Assembly (NCBI GenBank): GCA_021234155.1
Contig: JAJEKV010000008.1
Location: forward strand, 3,572,640 to 3,636,639
Direction: 5' to 3'
From: Isoetes taiwanensis
Lineage: Eukaryota > Streptophyta > Lycopodiopsida > Isoetales > Isoetaceae
Length of the DNA: 64,000 nucleotides
Positions 1-12,637 of this stretch are shown here, in pieces. Position 1 is the stretch's first letter. The number at the start of each line of letters is the position of its first letter. Made by a program: the position numbers and the translations under genes. Below the pieces are notes generated by a model. It did no database searches. It was not told the origin of the DNA and saw only the letters and a program-made list of their open reading frames with translations.

Positions 1-1580
1 AAAAGAGCGTAATGATAAGCACCGGACGGCCGAGAGTTCCGTGTTGCGGGACTTCGTAGATCTGAATTAAAAATCTTCTTCATTCTTCTTGGTCAATCTC
101 GTACCTTGACTGCACTTTATCTTTTCACCTTTCTCGCGGACTTGTGGCTTTTCCTCTCTGGTGTTGGTGGTCGCCTCCTGTGATTGTAGCCAGAGTAACT
201 TCTTCACCAAATCGTAGCTTCGCCTTCCAAAGAGCTTGTAAAAGGAGGTCAGATTCGAAGATGTCATCTTAGCAAAATCGTAATCTTCAGACTCCCCTTT
301 TGCCCCCAACTCTTGATTCTCGCCCCTCGGGTGAGGAGCTGGTGGGCTGCTATGAAAGTCTCATCCCGGGATGAACCGGTGACATGTACCTCCCTCATCA
401 CCGTCAATGCCTACACAATTTCGCTCTGCGCACAATACAATAGTTATACCAGAGCCGTAAATGCTGAAAGATCTGAATCTCCTGACATGAGAACATGTCC
501 AAGAGATGGTTAATCACTGTGCTTTTGCAGTGATTCACTATTCTTCCTTGTGCACTAGGGTCCCGCAGTCACCAGAATACGTACCGAAACTCCAACACGC
601 TTGAAAAGTTCCGCATTGTTGATCGCGAAATTCCATTGCACGCTTCTAATCGAACTCCACTGCTTCGCTACTGGAGATATTCGACCTTTACTCGCGAAAG
701 AGTCGGCCTCCACCATGGTAATTCTCAATTTCATTTGGTTTCCTTTTATACCCATGGAACAAAAAAAATGTAAAAGGATTTTAAGTACGTCTTCAAAAAG
801 AAAAACGTATCCTAATTGGTGAAACCCCTAAATCGTATTGAATCTCTTAAAAATGCATGTAGCTGTAAATCCTCGGCTAAAAAAAAAAAAAAAAAAGGTA
901 ATGAAAAATAAAAGGACTTGTGTATTCCGTATCAAGTGCTTACCAAACCAGATTTCATAACCAAATTTCGTACGCGAACCAAAATGATTCTTGAAGTCGG
1001 GCTCACAAGGCCTGGATTGCATGCTCGAGTGAATATAACCAAACTTCCAATGTTTTGCCGTAATTCTGGTTTATAACGCCGAACAAAGTGTTAAACCGTG
1101 AGTTTTTAAATGGCCGGGTCGTCAGAAGCTATCGCCTTCACCTTAAACCCATATGGAAGGTCACTTCAAGGTAAAATCTTGGGGCTTTATTGGATCTCGG
1201 CTTAATTTGGTGCAATCACCGCGGTAATTAAGGCTGCATCGTGTTATTTTGATCGCATATTGTAAACCGCTCAGAACGGAGGGCTGGCCTCAAGATCCAA
1301 AACATGCCCGGGGTCCGCCCTCTTCCTCGCCACTGCCTCGACTGTGATGCATGAAGCCCTCCTAAGAAGTCCTTGTTTCTTTTCTTTTCGCTTCCGCAAA
1401 AAACGCCTTAGTAACAAGAAAACAACAATATAAAACAACTAAATACTCCACTTCAAAATTTGGCGATATTGATAATCCTTTCAACCGAGGCCGCGAGCAG
1501 GGTAAAGCCTTTTAATCTTCCCACCGCCGACATTTAACCGTCTAAGCATGCCGGATATGTGATGACATTTTTCCGGTCAG
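1..1580. other. Intergenic or unrecognised repeat DNA, left edge
   Basis: No gene is recognised. An open minus-strand frame of 80 codons (67-309) is lysine- and glutamate-rich and has no family signature that I know. A run of about 16 A lies near 881-896, and a short imperfect palindrome containing TATTCCGTAT lies near 917-940. The stretch ends where the first LTR of the chromovirus begins. It may be another decayed element. Confidence 0.4.
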
Positions 1581-3208
1581 ACGTGCTCCCCTGTGGAATA
1601 ATATACGCCATAAATACGATATTCCTCGATTCGTTACCATGGCAAGTCTACCTAGGTAGCCTTGCATGCCTTAGAAAGTGGCAGGCAGTACATCTGCTAA
1701 ATTAACTTAGATAACCTTAGATAAAGCGCTCCATTTCCACATGGCCTTATCCCTATTGGGCAACCGCCATTTGCGGCCCCAGTGGTGCCACCGGCATCCC
1801 ATGTGGACCCACACCTATATACTCTAACCCTAACCTGTAGACCTTTCCGACCTAGCACCGAATCTCCTCATTCACGCGTCTCAAAACCCCGCTTCGAGCA
1901 TCGTCATTATAGTCAGCTTCTGGAGCAAAGAAACTCGAAGGTGTGTACGATCGTTGAGGGAGCAAGCCTTCTAATTCACGCCAAGGAGCATGGAGATGCC
2001 AGGATGGAGGAAGCGCCTGAGGAGTGTAGGTTGAGTAGAGTTCATATGTTAGTAATATCCGGGAAGTTAGCACTCTGCGATGAGTTAGTATTTCGTGGCC
2101 CGTGAGTAGGAGCCACCCTAGAATCCTTTTGTTGATCTTGAACCCTAATCAAGGAACCCTAACCGATAGTTAGATATGTAAGGATTAGGTTTAAGATGTT
2201 CTTATTATGATTATCATGATATGATGTTATGGGATGTTGGTTGATCAAAGTTTGCTCCTCTCAGATTGAAGGGGTAGAGACTAGCCATATGTAGTATGCT
2301 CCTGAAGTGTAGATCCCTTTGGGCCCATTAGCTGCGTACCGCGTATTGCGGAACCCACCGGCCTACTGGCTACGAGCATGACTCAAGACTACACAACGGG
2401 CTAGAGTAAGATGGAGGGGAGGATCCCCGCCGAAAAGTGGAGGCTTCCGGGATCCCATAGTGGGCTAGATGGTCTGGCCACTTCCGCAGGGCCGGTACGG
2501 GTCCGACACCTCCGGCAATGGTATCACTCTCGCTTCCTCAAGAGCTGCAAGTGCGTCACTGCCTTTGTTTCCGGGTTCACGGCACGTAATCGTGTGGCCG
2601 CCACGATTCTCTAGCCTGCGGAGCCTCTAGACCCCTGAAGGGGAGATGCAACCCTTCCTACCTCGACCTTTAATTCGTGGAGATGCAACTGAGTAGTCCC
2701 CGATGGGTGATACCCATGGATCATGATCCTAAGGTTGGGGAGTCATGCCAGCTTGATCTAGCCCATCCGCAGCATGCAGCCGTGAGGGGCTGATGGAGTG
2801 GTCAACCCCAGCCATTGGTCTTATGCCAGCCCCGGCCATTGTTATGACCCTTGGGCTTCCATTTATCTTTGGAGGGGCCACCCAAATACCGACCTTATAA
2901 GGGCTCTGGAGCCACTCTGCAGGGAGCTCTTATGCTCTTTATGGCTTATGATTATGTCTCTTTGCACTCTATGGATGAGCTACCCTTCGGCAAGGTGGAT
3001 GCATTGTTACGCTAGTTCCGCTGATGTTTATGCTTCCGCTGCGGATAGAGTTTTTCCTCCATAGGAAGCGCGACGCGAAGACACCTTCGGTAATTTCCGC
3101 ACTACGGAGATCCAGCGCGGATGACGGAGGGCTCCGTAAGGCGAGGACCTGATGGGGATTTTACGAGGTACTCTACCGAGCCAGATATTTAGTAGGGGAG
3201 CTGCCACA
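1581..3208 (+). repeat. 5' LTR of the chromovirus
   Basis: This segment aligns by eye with 13205-14688. Shared landmarks include AATAATATACGC near the start, CTAGGTAGCCTTG followed by TGCCTTAGAAAGTG, the stretch ending GATGTTATGGGATGTTGGTT, and GATATTTAGTAGG near the end. It ends in CA at 3208, directly before the primer-binding site. The exact start is uncertain because the first 20-25 bases differ from the 3' LTR; TG at 1558 is an alternative. The two LTRs differ by many small insertions and deletions. Confidence 0.85.
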
Positions 3209-3209
3209 A

Positions 3210-3219
3210 TGGTATCGAG
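3210..3219 (+). other. Primer-binding site of the chromovirus
   Basis: TGGTATCGAG lies one base after the terminal CA of the 5' LTR. It resembles TGGTATCAGAGC, the usual plant LTR-element site complementary to initiator methionine tRNA, with a short deletion. Confidence 0.7.
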
Positions 3220-6200
3220 TTTATGTTCTTGGTTGACCAGAACTAGCACCCACCATAACCACGAAAAGTAAATTTTAACAAGTGCCTATGGTGTGAAATA
3301 AAATTTCTACCCATCAACCCCTCGGTAAATAGGGGAAAATTTTTCCTAGGTAGTGGGTCCAAAATAGGTTAAGTGTTAGACGGTTAGGTACGAACGGTAG
3401 GCCAAATTCACCTTTCTAGTAAATTTGAAGTGAAAATTATGCATCCGCTTTCCAAATTTCCACCTAAACGGATCGCAAGAATCATGCTAACTGGTGACCC
3501 GAAAGTGGGAAAAATGGCGAAATCCATAATTAATACTTCCAAACATAGGAAATTTAAAAAATTTTAAGGTATAATACTCTAAATTAAGCATGGATACCAA
3601 TAATTAAATATGTACTAATAATTAGGGTACATTGGTGTAATTAATAAGGGGCTAATAAGTAGGCCTATTTATGGTAGGAGAATATTCCGTGGACCCTTTA
3701 GCCATCTCGCTTAATTCCCATTTCCTCCCAAACTTCTTTTTTCCTTAACACCATATCTCTCTTGCTCACTCCTTTACGGCCACCCATTCTCTAGGACCGC
3801 ATGGCACGCACTAAGCGCATAAATAGAAAAGTTTGGAGAGGCCTACACTGATGGCGACGAAATAGGTCGCCATGTCATAGAAGATCCCACCCCACCTTCA
3901 ATCTTAACCGGGTAGAAGAGAGGTGTTCTCCAGCCAGCCGATGACACCTTCCTACATCTCTAAGGAGGAGGCTTAGCAGTTAGCCAGCCTCTTCACGCAT
4001 GGGCACCAAATAACCGACGAAACCCGCCCATTTTGAGCCTCCAATGCAGGTAGAGCAGCGTGACGTGGGAGCAGAGGAGACCGTGAGCGCATTACCTGCT
4101 GAGCCAGTAATTCCGTGAGCCGCAAGAACAAGGTCAGCAGAGTGGTCGAGGACAGGCAGCACGAAGAAGAGAGGAGCTTTTGGAGAAGGAGCGCCAGAAC
4201 TAAGAGGAGGAACGATCGTCCCAGGACCGGTGAGGATCGGCGGTTTCCCAGCCACAGGAGAAGAAGCATGAGAAGGAGGAGATGGCGAAGAGGAAGCCGC
4301 GGGAGGAGGAAGCCGGAGGAGGAAGAGAACGAGTGGGTCAGAGACCACCTTTACCCGGTGTGGGCCTGGCCACCCAAGGTGGTCACGTTAGCGAGCAGGC
4401 GAAGCCATCACTCGCAGAGAGCCGCCTTCGTGATGTCGTTTTCTCAAAAGGCACTGTGAATACCCTCCGCCGCTGGACGAGGTATATAATGACCGGCATC
4501 ACGGCAGAAATGTCGAGCTGGTGACAAGTGGAGGGCGGCCGACCGCCAGGCGAACCGCCCCTGCCGCCGCCGCCACGACCGGAGTAGTTCAAGAAGGTCC
4601 ATCACTTGACCAAATTCTAGGCATGCCCGAAGTTTTTTAGAGATTAAGCACCTCTAACAGCAGCACTTAATCTCCTCTAATTAGGAAGGCACCATTCGAG
4701 CTACCCATGAAGTGGATGAATTGCCACCGAATTACAGGTGACGCCACTCAATGCATAAGGGTGCGGTGTAGTCATGGAGTATCGAGCTCACCTAACCGTT
4801 TTCGAGGCTGAAACCTCTCATGATATTCATATGTAAGAGGGTAACGCCGATGCCCAAGGATCAAGACTTATACGGATCCGCTATGAGTACCCCTTGAGGA
4901 TCCAAATTTTGTATAAATTACTAAAAACTACCGTAATTTGACTAAATTTCTTTATAATACAAAATTTTGTTTGTAAATTGGTTTCGATTTTGTATGAACG
5001 AAGCACAGTTCAACTTGAGCAGCATAATTCCCCGTCTAGTACCATCCGCATTGACCCATAGCAGCCAAGCATTAGATAAATTTTGGTGAAAAACTTGCAA
5101 ATAGGTCAAAACTACAACTGGTCACACTGCCAGAACCGCCTCTCAGCCAAGGCTCATGGGACGCTAGAGGCCATTTGGCGCCATTCGATCCGAATTTCGC
5201 CGATTTGATATCGGCTTCATGTCCAATCCGCAGGAGAAAATTGCTAATTAGGCGAAGCGCGCTAATTCGTCATGGCATTAGCATCTCCAAATTCTCCAAA
5301 CGCCATCCGAACTCAATTGATTCTAACGGGTCACACCGCGAAACCGCCGGCTACCGCTGACGCTGGTGGCCATTTTGGCGGCCAGCTCGACCCGATTTCA
5401 TTTTGCCTAAATTGACTAATTTTTCATCCAACAAACCGCCATGTAGTGCTTCTGTTTTGTTTTGCTTAGATTTACACTCATGGTAGCTCATTCGACACCC
5501 ATACCATGGAACAAAGTTTTTCCCCATCAAGAACCCTTTTGTGCACTCCGGAACCGAGGCATCCCTAGTCTATAAAAGGCCTCATTTGTCATTTCTCCCC
5601 ATCAAAACTGCTCCCTAACACTTCTTAGGTGCTTTCAGCCCCTACCTCGCCTTCCCAAGCCATTTTTCATACTCATCCTCGCCAATGGCTTACCGCTTTG
5701 TCGATGGTAATATCGAGACCAATCACATCCGTGGATTTCCTCGCCGAGCAAGCCTTCCATGTTTTCGATCCTCTTTGATCTCCATGCCACATTGACTAAC
5801 TCCCTACTACACCGAAGATCATGTGCCAAGATGACTGCATCCTACTTCCGTAGGAAGTTAGCTTGCCACCTAGGGGAGGGAAATGGGTTTCTCTAGACTC
5901 CCCTCTTTACCCGCCATAGGCGGTGGGGAGCCAGTGGGGAAGGAGTAGGGTCATGGATAGAACCCTAAACATGCCGTGATTACATGACTTGCAAGCATCA
6001 TAGGCATAGATACCCTCTCAAATTCTAAGCAGCCCTAGCTTTGTTCATTATGCAAGACAACGCTAGCCAACCAACCAGAGAGCCGGGCCATCCAACTTTG
6101 ATTGGCACCTTCCTCGACACTTCTGAGGCGCAGAGATATCCACTCTAGATCGAGACTACGGTGAGTATGAATACTATGGCTCCACATCGTGAACACCGTT

Positions 6201-7780
6201 GGCGATTGAGCAGATTTCACATGAAGAGTAAGGGGAGGAGAACCTGGGTTGAGATGAGGGAGGTAAGAAGGATGGAGGAGAGGCCGGAGTAGCCCCATAA
6301 GAGGGAAGCATTACATGGATTTCGAACTCACTGCTGGTATCACGCGCTCTAACCCCTCAAAATTTCATCACCACGGCGAGGGAGTACATACCGCTAATCA
6401 CATCCCTCAACCTTCCCATTGCTGAAGAAGAAGGTCTCGATCGATGAGCTCCTAGGCCTAATCGCGACAAGAACAGGCAAAGGACTTCATCAATTACTCT
6501 ACCAAGAAATCCTAAGGGAAGTAGCCGAATGCACAATTCTACGCCAGGGGAAACTATGTCGACATTCGCTTACCGCCAGAGCAAGGCGTGATGTATCAAA
6601 GATCGAACCCATCATTCCGGTAGTAAGAAGAATTCCAAAGATCCAAAGCGTGTCAGATAGTTTCTGAAGAGGCCCAAGCTCCGGCCGACCAATGCGCCCG
6701 TGATATGCGAAAATGTCTAGCAAAGATCAACTTTGGAAAATGCAACTACGATGTGAGAGCATCCACGAAGATCTTACCGCATTAGATGTTTTCTGGGCCG
6801 GGCACCGAGAGGAGAGGTACCTGAGCTCTGGGCTTTAACTTCTAAGGGCAAATCACTCGTACTACTCCTTCCTACTTCCAAATTTCAAGGACAGATGATA
6901 GTTTTCCATAAGGAGTTTAAATGGGCAAGAGAGTCCGGTGGCGCTCCCTTATAGCACTTTCAAGCAAGATGCCAGAATAGACTACAAAAGCGTATCATGT
7001 TATCCTCTGTGAGAGCCGAAGCTCCTCCCATTCTTCTCACGCCAGAGGCCACCCGGTGTGGATGTACACTTGTCGGGTGGCGTAACTGCAATCTCTAACT
7101 TCCGGCACTACGTATGGCAAGAGCATTGAAGGAGGATCGCTGCAAGAATCCCGGGCAGAACGCCTAAGAAGGGCTACGATTGAAGAATGTTAAGAACCCT
7201 TCAAGTCCATGAAGGACACGCTGACGGAAAAAGCTTGTTTTGTTAATTAATTAAAGTGTATTGAAAACCCTCTTCACCAAGCGTAATTCATGAAATGTAT
7301 TTCTATATACTAATTAATGTCTTACCATGATCTTGACTTGTGCGGAATTTTCACATAATTTCTTTGTACCTAACAACAATCCAATTGTAGGGCAAGAATG
7401 ATTGTGTAACTTAAATAACAAGCATCGATGATTAATCCTAAAGAAGTGAACACCTACCAGTCTCAAGGCCGTACGACATCACCAAGCAAGTGTACCCAAA
7501 CCTATCTCGACGCGCGACCAAGATGACAACAACGGTGGAAATGACTGAATCAATCAATGCTAGCTCATTCGATGAGGAACCAGATGCATCACCGGACCTA
7601 ATCGGGCTACCCATTGATGAATGCCCAAGAATATGCACTGACCACCTCCACCTCCCACCACTACCCCAACAAGGCATCGAGGAAGGTCCATAAAGCAGGA
7701 GGGGCAAGACAATAATCAGAAATGTCGAGACAAGGAAGAGGAAAAGGAGAAACGTATGATTCAACACCACCTAGCTCCGG
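3220..7780 (+). other. Chromovirus leader and gag region, no intact frame
   Basis: About 4.5 kb separates the primer-binding site from the first recognisable gag motif. No continuous gag frame survives. A GC-rich part (about 3970-4600) holds a 114-codon arginine- and glutamate-rich plus-strand frame (4115-4459) that looks compositional rather than genic. The distance is long for a simple untranslated leader, so a nested insertion or inflated repeat may be present. I cannot delimit one. Confidence 0.4.
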
Positions 7781-8160
7781 CCTCATCGCACCTGTGACAG
7801 CCTAAGACAAATTTAGCTCTCGAAAGTGAGTCCGATACTTCATGTAAGAGCTGTGGCAAGGAAGGCGATGACTATCAAAAGAAAGTTGACAAGGCTATGA
7901 GTAAATGTGTGGAAGACTAGGAAGTCACCGGCCGGAAGGACAAAGTTCGTATGGAGGCGTATTCCGGCTTGACGAGATGGAGGAGTTTGGCAACCTTATG
8001 GCATGAAGGACAAGGATATAGGGAAGGTTGCTACAACAAACTTGATAAGGAGCAACTTAGAATTCGTGGAAAGGCTATGCAAAGTCCAATAAGCCTTAAA
8101 AGGAACAAATTTAGTGCATTCACATCTTCGCCAGCGCTCAAGCAGACATTATAAAGCCCA
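7781..8160 (+). pseudogene. gag remnant with decayed zinc knuckle
   Basis: At 7843-7885 the plus strand reads CKSCGKEGDDYQKK. This fits the start of a retroviral CCHC zinc knuckle (C-x2-C-x4-H-x4-C): both N-terminal cysteines and the glycine are present, but the histidine is replaced by aspartate and the last cysteine by glutamine. It lies upstream of pol as gag should. A 67-codon frame (7951-8154) follows without a recognised domain. Nucleocapsid function would be lost in this copy. Confidence 0.55.
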
Positions 8161-8779
8161 GGGTCACATAATTAAAGGTGTGATCCAAAGAATTCAACAT
8201 TGAACCAAGTCAAGAGTAAAGGGCTACGAGGAATTCATGCGGCCAGCTCCATGTTCCCTGAGTTTCCGAAGGCAAGCAATTGAAACCTACATTGAGTGCT
8301 GGAAACAAAGAATATCAAAAAGCTAGTCCGGGAAAGCAATTAACCCAAAGTCGCGAGCGTAATACGAGGATAAAGCCATAAGCTTGAAGAAGCTCCAAAG
8401 AACGCCGCTGTGGGAGAAACAAATACCAAAGGAAAGTCAACAAAAAGCAATACCAAGGGCGCGCATCAGAGTAAGCAACGCACGAGGCCAAGAAGCAGGA
8501 AGAGCTCAGGTAAGACCTTTTGGGACCGTGGTCGCAGAATGCATCAAAGGTGCTAAAGCCAGCCGCCTTCGCATACCGGTTTTAAAAGAGAAGAGACGTG
8601 AGGTATCGAGAAGAAGCTATAAGCCAGCCTGTGCACCGAACATTACGATTGCCCATTCGGCCATGCAAAGTACCGCGAGCTTGGGGACTGGGATTCACCA
8701 ACGTATGCATGAAGACGCATTTAATGGGCGGATTTTGAGATCATAAAAGGCCTTCTAAGACTACGATTAAGCAGAAGGA

Positions 8780-9260
8780 CCACCAATCGTAAAACGTATT
8801 CCGTATTCAATGGGCAAAACAGTTGATATTCAATATCGATCATTTTAGCATAGTAGCTGATAGAAACCAAATGAGTTTGCGTAGATAGATCCTTATCGAG
8901 ATCGCTCTAACCTTTAGGTGGTTTGCATATCTTTAAATTCTCAGAGGATAGAAAAAATGATAAAACCATATTTTGGAGCTTTGACAATCATAAGGGTTAA
9001 AATTACACAAAGCTAATCTATTGAAAGATCTCTAACGAGATCTATCTATTGCACTAACCAGAGCTCATTTGACTTTTCTATCTACAAATATAATTAGAAA
9101 ATGTGGATCCAAAGGAGTTAGTTATATCAGCTTTACTGACCGACCCCATTTGTTCTAATTTCGACACAGAAGTTCATTTATCTTCATTTGGCTTAGCTTG
9201 GCATGTTTTAGAAGGCCCTTTAATCTCAAAGAACCATAATGAGCATGAGGCCCAGCGACT
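8780..9260. other. AT-rich segment inside the chromovirus
   Basis: This stretch lies between gag and reverse transcriptase, where protease would be expected, but I could not find a DSG or DTG protease motif. It is more AT-rich than its surroundings and contains near-repeats of an AGATCTCTAACGAGATCTATCTATT type. It could be a small nested insertion or simply decayed protease sequence. Confidence 0.3.
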
Positions 9261-9904
9261 CGATAGATGGTGAGCTTACATTCTGCAAATATCGAGTCAG
9301 TGGATATTGAAAAATCAACATACCATTGCGGCCGATGGAATCATAGATAGCAACTCCCTCATAGACACAGTGTAGCTCTCTAACTTTGCCTCCCCAGTCA
9401 CGCCTCTAATGAAGAACAAGGTATTGAAGTCTGCCAAGGCCGGGCCATATGGTAAAACCAAGGCCTATCTCAAGACACTAAAGGAGGAGGATCACATTCG
9501 AAGAGTAGACCTTAGTGGAAGTAAGTGGCCGATGGGGCAGAGGTCATGGAAATTGGAAGGTATGTAATCGAGTTCCTAAAGCTAGCTTAAAGCCATGATC
9601 GACCGCGGACCGTGAATGAGATTGCCATGACAAAGACCGGACGCACCAAATCTCAAAGTGAAGTTAGTAAGAAGCCAGCCTCTTCTATGCAAAGGTATTT
9701 CTTTGAAGCAGCCTAAGGAAAGCATAGAAATAAATAAGGTGGATTACATTTTGAGGTTAGAGGCACCGGAGCCCACAAGCGGATGGAAGCCGCACTGTGC
9801 TGAATCCGCTGGCTCCGCCAAGAGCAAGGCTCATTTCGCATCTGCTGATGTATTCCCGATGAACCGGGCAAATACCACTCCAGAGTAGGTGTGGAGTGAG
9901 ATCA

Positions 9905-10560
9905 CACTAGCCCGTATGCTTCCTACCAAAGAAGTTTCCATAGATGAGCACTTCTCGAGTTGATTTGAGCTCAAGAAGCGTACCTCCAGAATTGCTTGAG
10001 CTTGGTTTTATTAGAGCAAGTGTGTCTCCTTTGGAGCACCTATACTCTCTTCTGCAGGAAGAAGAAAGATGGCAGCTTAAGAATGTGCATAGACTATCGC
10101 CACCAACAAGCGCACGATAAAGAATAAGCGCTTGCCTAGAGCAGTATGATTTGATGGACCACCCAAGGAGTAAGGGTATTCTCAAAAATTGACTTTAAGG
10201 TCGATACCCATCAACAAGGATAAAGCTGAAGAAGATATCCATAAGACCGCCTTCGAACGCCGCAGACGCACTTTGAATTTACAAAAGAATGCCCTCGGAT
10301 ATCGACGCCAAAGAATCCTTTATGCTCTCATGAACGACGCCTTCGTGTGGAGTTCCAGGATGAGTTTTGTCATTGTTTTCTTTGACGACATTCTAGTCTG
10401 GCTAAATAAGTCCATTGAAGATCATAGTCAGATTTGAGAAGAGTGTTGAAAGTTGAGGCTGCATCGCTTGTATGGAAAGCTCTCCAAATGCCACTTCATA
10501 ATCGAAAGAGTGGAGTACTTGGGGTTACGTCATATCTGGGCTAAGGGATCTCCACCCCAA
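9905..10560 (+). pseudogene. Ty3/gypsy reverse transcriptase, frameshifted
   Basis: Several conserved reverse transcriptase blocks are readable in different frames. ELGFIRASVSP is at about 9998, KKKDGSLRMCIDYR at about 10059-10105, the catalytic block FVIVFFDDILVW at 10366-10401 with its aspartate pair at 10384-10389, and LYGKLSKCHF near 10468-10500. This order is the standard one for Ty3/gypsy enzymes, which copy element RNA into DNA inside virus-like particles. Frameshifts lie between the blocks, for example between the IDYR block and the DD block, and a stop follows the IEDH segment. No single frame spans the domain, so the copy is inactive as read. Confidence 0.9.
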
Positions 10561-10789
10561 TCTCCGGAAGATTGAAGCAAGAGGATTGGCCAGCCCAAAG
10601 AATGTGGCGAGGTAAGAAGCTTGTGGTCCGCAGATATTACAGTAGTGCCCGTGAAGGACTTCGCTAAGTGGGCCCCTTCAATCGACCTCACTAAGAGTGT
10701 TAAGGTGAAAGATTGGAGAACACATTGGCTGAAAAATGTTCAAGCCTCATTTAAAAGTGCTTAAGGAAGCCTTAACAACAAAGACTGCT

Positions 10790-11110
10790 AGTTATGCCGC
10801 AGATCCGTGACAAGGACAAGATAAGAGTAACGTGATGCAAGTAAGATAGCCATTGCGTGGAGTCCTTATGCAAGAAGGAAGAGAGTAGTGTTCTACGATT
10901 CCAAGAGCCGAACGACACCGAAGCAGTCAGCTTATCCAACCCACATGATCGTGAACTTCTAGCTATTGTGAGCTCTTCAGATTTGAGGCATTATTTGTTT
11001 GGGAGGAAGTTTCAGCTTAGATACTCCATCACCGTGAGTCTAATACATCTTTACCAACCGCCTCAATCTAAGGCAAAGGAGGTGGATGGAATCTCTAGAA
11101 GAGTATGATT
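10790..11110 (+). pseudogene. RNase H domain remnant of the chromovirus
   Basis: Downstream of reverse transcriptase, the wording ESLCKKEE through THDRELLAIV-type and RHYLFGRKF-type residues (about 10857-11040, with a frame change) matches the RNase H part of Ty3/gypsy pol, where a histidine-aspartate-rich block is followed by a WRHYL-like motif. The enzyme degrades the RNA strand during reverse transcription. A frameshift inside the block separates the two halves. An 83-codon open frame (10857-11108) covers most of the second half and ends at a stop near 11106. Confidence 0.75.
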
Positions 11111-11389
11111 TTGTGATTGCTTTATAAGCCGTACTGAATGTGGTTGGGCCGATGCCGCTGTTTATGAAGACCTACTCAAGATTCGGCGTAGTTATTTTTC
11201 CTCGCCAGTCGAATGAAGAAGCAGATGAAGAAGATATATCCCGGAGTGCCAGCTTGTGCCGAAACTAAAAGCCGAGCAGCCTTTCCGGACCCGTGAGCCT
11301 TGGAACCTCTAGCAAGGCCGAATGCGAAATGGGAAGTGGTAAGCATGGATTTTATCACGACTTCCTAAACTCTTCGAGGCAAGGATGCA

Positions 11390-11700
11390 TTAATAGTCGT
11401 AGAGACAACTATCTAAGATGGCACATTTTGTGCCTTGTAAGACTACCACACGATTAGATACCCGCTATTTGTAAAGGAGATTTTTAGGCTCCATGGCATG
11501 CCCTCTAGAAATAATTTCTGACAGAGATCTCCAAGTTTATGAGTGCTTTTCGCAAGACCGCTTTAGGCACTATCTCGACGGCTTCCTCCATGACACGCCT
11601 TATCATCCGCTGCATGATGGTCGCATCGAGCGCATCGACCCACTATTGAAGACTACGCTTAGAAGCTTTTGTGTGGAATAGCGTACCAAGTGGGATGAGT
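11390..11700 (+). pseudogene. Integrase core remnant of the chromovirus
   Basis: SKMAHFVPCKTT is readable at about 11413-11448, RLHGMPLEIISDRD at about 11486-11528 and YHPLHDGRIER near 11609-11640. These match the D,D-35-E integrase core of Ty3/gypsy elements: the segment before the first catalytic aspartate partner, the second aspartate in SDRD, and the YHPQTDGQ-like block before the glutamate. Some 30 residues usual between SDRD and the YHP block are missing or unreadable, and the frame is broken. Integrase inserts element DNA into the chromosome; this copy should not. Confidence 0.85.
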
Positions 11701-12239
11701 ACATCCACTTGGTGGAATCTTCTACACCGTTGCTGCTGTGAGCCACCCCATGTCTCCCTTTCATGGTAAATTACGTACTGCCTAACCCCCTGACACCGGC
11801 ACAACTCGTCTAAGGTTGAAGTATCCCAACAGATGCTAGTGATATGAAATGTGGAAGAAATAAGGATACCTTCTAGCAACAAGAAGTCGGCGTAAGAGTG
11901 GCCGACGGCACAGACCGTATGGGGAGTTCAAGGTATGTATAGCTGTGGTCAAGATCAAGGTAGCAAGTTAAGCTTCCGATTGGGAGCTGTACAGTTTGCC
12001 CCTAGGTGGGCCGGTCCGCTTCAAGATTATGGAGAGAGGGCTCCTCAAGCCTACAACTGATCTTCCTACCATCTCAAAGTTCAAGGTTTTCTAATGTGAA
12101 GTTTATTGAAAAGGCACAATAATCCTAACCCTCAGGAGGTCTTGGATAATCTAACTTTGTTGAAAAATGACTAGAAGAGCAAGTCAAATTGTACAGCCTC
12201 CTAATTCATTTTGATAAGTCATTCGCTAAGACTCCAGGG

Positions 12240-12310
12240 AGGTCTCAAATTTTCTAAGATTTCGTCAAGTGGAAGCACTTGCCCGTGGAAGACGAATATT
12301 GGGTATTTCT
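12240..12310 (+). pseudogene. Chromodomain-like segment after integrase
   Basis: FVKWKHLPVEDEYW (12261-12302) resembles the YLVKWKG-P-EEATWE core of chromodomains, with the tryptophan of VKW and the final W conserved. In chromoviruses such a domain sits at the integrase C-terminus and directs insertion toward chromatin marks. Position (about 600 bp after the integrase core) and wording fit. The flanking frame is interrupted. Confidence 0.7.
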
Positions 12311-12561
12311 GAACAGGATTTGAGAAGCAATACCTTGAGTTTATGAAGGAGTTTGATGGGCGCAGTCAGTTCCAACTTGGTCGACCTTTCGACTTGCCGA
12401 GGTTAGCTTAGTATGCTTCTAAGTTAGTTTTTAAGCCCGCTCATGTCTTCTATTGGTGAGAGCACATGCCGCATCTTGAACGGTGGGCGATGATGGGATA
12501 CTTTAAGGCATTCTCTAGGCCAACATGCAATTAAGAGGTATGCATGACCATTAGGGTCAAG

Positions 12562-12564
<3 letters not shown>

Positions 12565-12634
<70 letters not shown>
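12565..12634 (+). repeat. (GA)35 microsatellite
   Basis: An uninterrupted GA dinucleotide run of about 70 bp. It lies between the chromodomain remnant and the 3' LTR. A 76-codon minus-strand frame through it (leucine-serine repeats) is an artefact of the repeat. Confidence 0.97.

Positions 12635-12637
<3 letters not shown>

Noticed and set aside
1808-1830. Telomere-like CTAACCCTAACC, and CCCTAACCCTAA near 13335
   Set aside because: Only two units, at matching places in both LTRs of the chromovirus, so it is LTR sequence and not an interstitial telomere.
4115-4459. Arginine-rich 114-codon frame as a nucleic-acid-binding protein
   Set aside because: Composition is explained by a GA/GC-rich local sequence. 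The opposite strand is equally open, and no domain is visible.
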